DNA of 64,000 nt from Tyto alba (Eukaryota; Chordata; Aves; Strigiformes; Tytonidae): positions 10,295,730-10,359,729 of the forward strand of contig NW_024881324.1 in assembly GCF_018691265.1 (NCBI RefSeq), read 5' to 3'. A program made the position numbers and the translations under genes. The notes under the pieces are model-generated. The model saw only the letters and a program-made list of their open reading frames with translations. It ran no database searches and had not been told where the DNA came from. This document shows, one piece after another, positions 63,296-64,000 of the stretch. Each line of letters begins with the position of its first letter. The first letter of the stretch is position 1.

Positions 63296-64000
63296 ATGAG
63301 ACTTGTGTGGTGGTTTTAGGCTAAGCACTAGAAAGTAATCCAGTTTTTTCAGGGGATTTTCAATTAAAAAAAAAAAAAAAAAAAAAAAAGATAATGAGAG
63401 AGCTTGTGAGTATAAACATGTCCAGAAAGCTGTTTCTGCTGTTTGACGCTCAGTCATCTGTATTTGTGTTGGGAGCTGTTAGAGGCCTGTCCCTTTCTCT
63501 AAGAGGTATTCTGGCTCCCTTCACCCTGAGGTTGTGTGTCCTTGAATTTTCCCAAACAAAATAATATCCTGTGGCTTTGCCAAAAATTTTGTTTGGCCAT
63601 TTTGAATTCACCATTTCACTTGCTCTAGTTTATATGCAAACTCTGACACAAGTCTCAAGCTTTTAGTAGCAATAGTAACACCCTTGATGCTGGAGGTATT
63701 TAATAAGCAAGTGTCCTTCTCTAGTGAGGGCATGTGTGCTTAACGAGGTATGAAGTTTAGCCCTTTAAGAAGGTCTTATAATTCTCTTCCTCTCGCATCA
63801 CAGAGCTATACCTCTGAACTCAGTTATCTTCTAGAGATGTTATAAAGAAAATAAACAGTTGAGAATGAGAAAGTTTATCTGGCTAAGCTCGGCAACTGCT
63901 GTCCCTTGGAAAATTTCAGCTGTTGCAGAGAATAGTTAATGGTGTTGTACAACTATGTGAGTATTCTTTTTTATTTTTCCTTCTGGAACCCAAGGTCAGG
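63296..64000. other. Right end of window, nothing recognised
   Basis: AT-rich unique sequence with a 24-base poly-A tract (63366-63389). The minus-strand ORF at 63110-63457 runs through this tract and the CpG patch and is not supported as coding. I see no exon or repeat family here. Confidence 0.5.

Noticed and set aside
61838..64000. Search for ADTRP (expected upstream neighbour) on the + strand
   Set aside because: No segment resembling its N-terminal coding sequence was found; it presumably lies further upstream.
1..64000. tRNA, rRNA, CRISPR array, integron or phage-like modules
   Set aside because: No cloverleaf with intact B box, no regular spaced direct repeats and no prokaryotic gene arrangement seen; the DNA is vertebrate.

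Overview
This is vertebrate nuclear DNA, almost certainly from a bird. Three things point that way. A CR1 LINE fragment in the usual avian form lies at about 45.2-47.1 kb. A solo LTR at 61.26-61.84 kb matches, from memory, a retroviral LTR family common in neoavian genomes. Interspersed repeats are otherwise sparse around one extremely GC-rich CpG island. There are no bacterial-style operons, and most open reading frames look like chance products of low-complexity or GC-rich DNA.

The one gene I can name is HIVEP1 (ZAS-family zinc-finger transcription factor) on the minus strand. Its first coding exon is at 17163-17309. It has a clean acceptor, two in-frame stops just upstream of the ATG, 13 codons reading MPRTKQIHPRNLR, and a donor after the first base of the next codon. 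This is the remembered N-terminus of vertebrate HIVEP1. The large zinc-finger exons are not in the window, so 1-17162 is intron. The promoter is the CpG island at about 19.29-21.74 kb, with several possible first-exon donors, GC boxes and a palindromic CRE. The 5' UTR in the coding exon carries a 20-codon upstream ORF.

The rest (21.7-64 kb) lies upstream of HIVEP1 and looks mainly intergenic. It holds a CR1 copy split by an LTR-like insertion, a second possible LTR at 30.5-30.9 kb, simple repeats (seven or more T/G-rich tracts with T/G on the + strand), a few GC-rich patches, and small inverted and tandem repeats. At 60.2-63.3 kb there are hints of a second minus-strand transcription unit: a TATA box beside a CpG-rich patch, and two exon-like blocks with good splice sites and compatible open phase. 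I do not recognise its product.

I see no clear new multi-gene system. The observations most worth following are the HIVEP1 uORF, the 20.72 kb site readable as a splice site on either strand, the intronic 56-nt exon-like block at 8.0 kb, and the possible spliced unit at 60-63 kb. Repeat and family names come from memory, not a database search.
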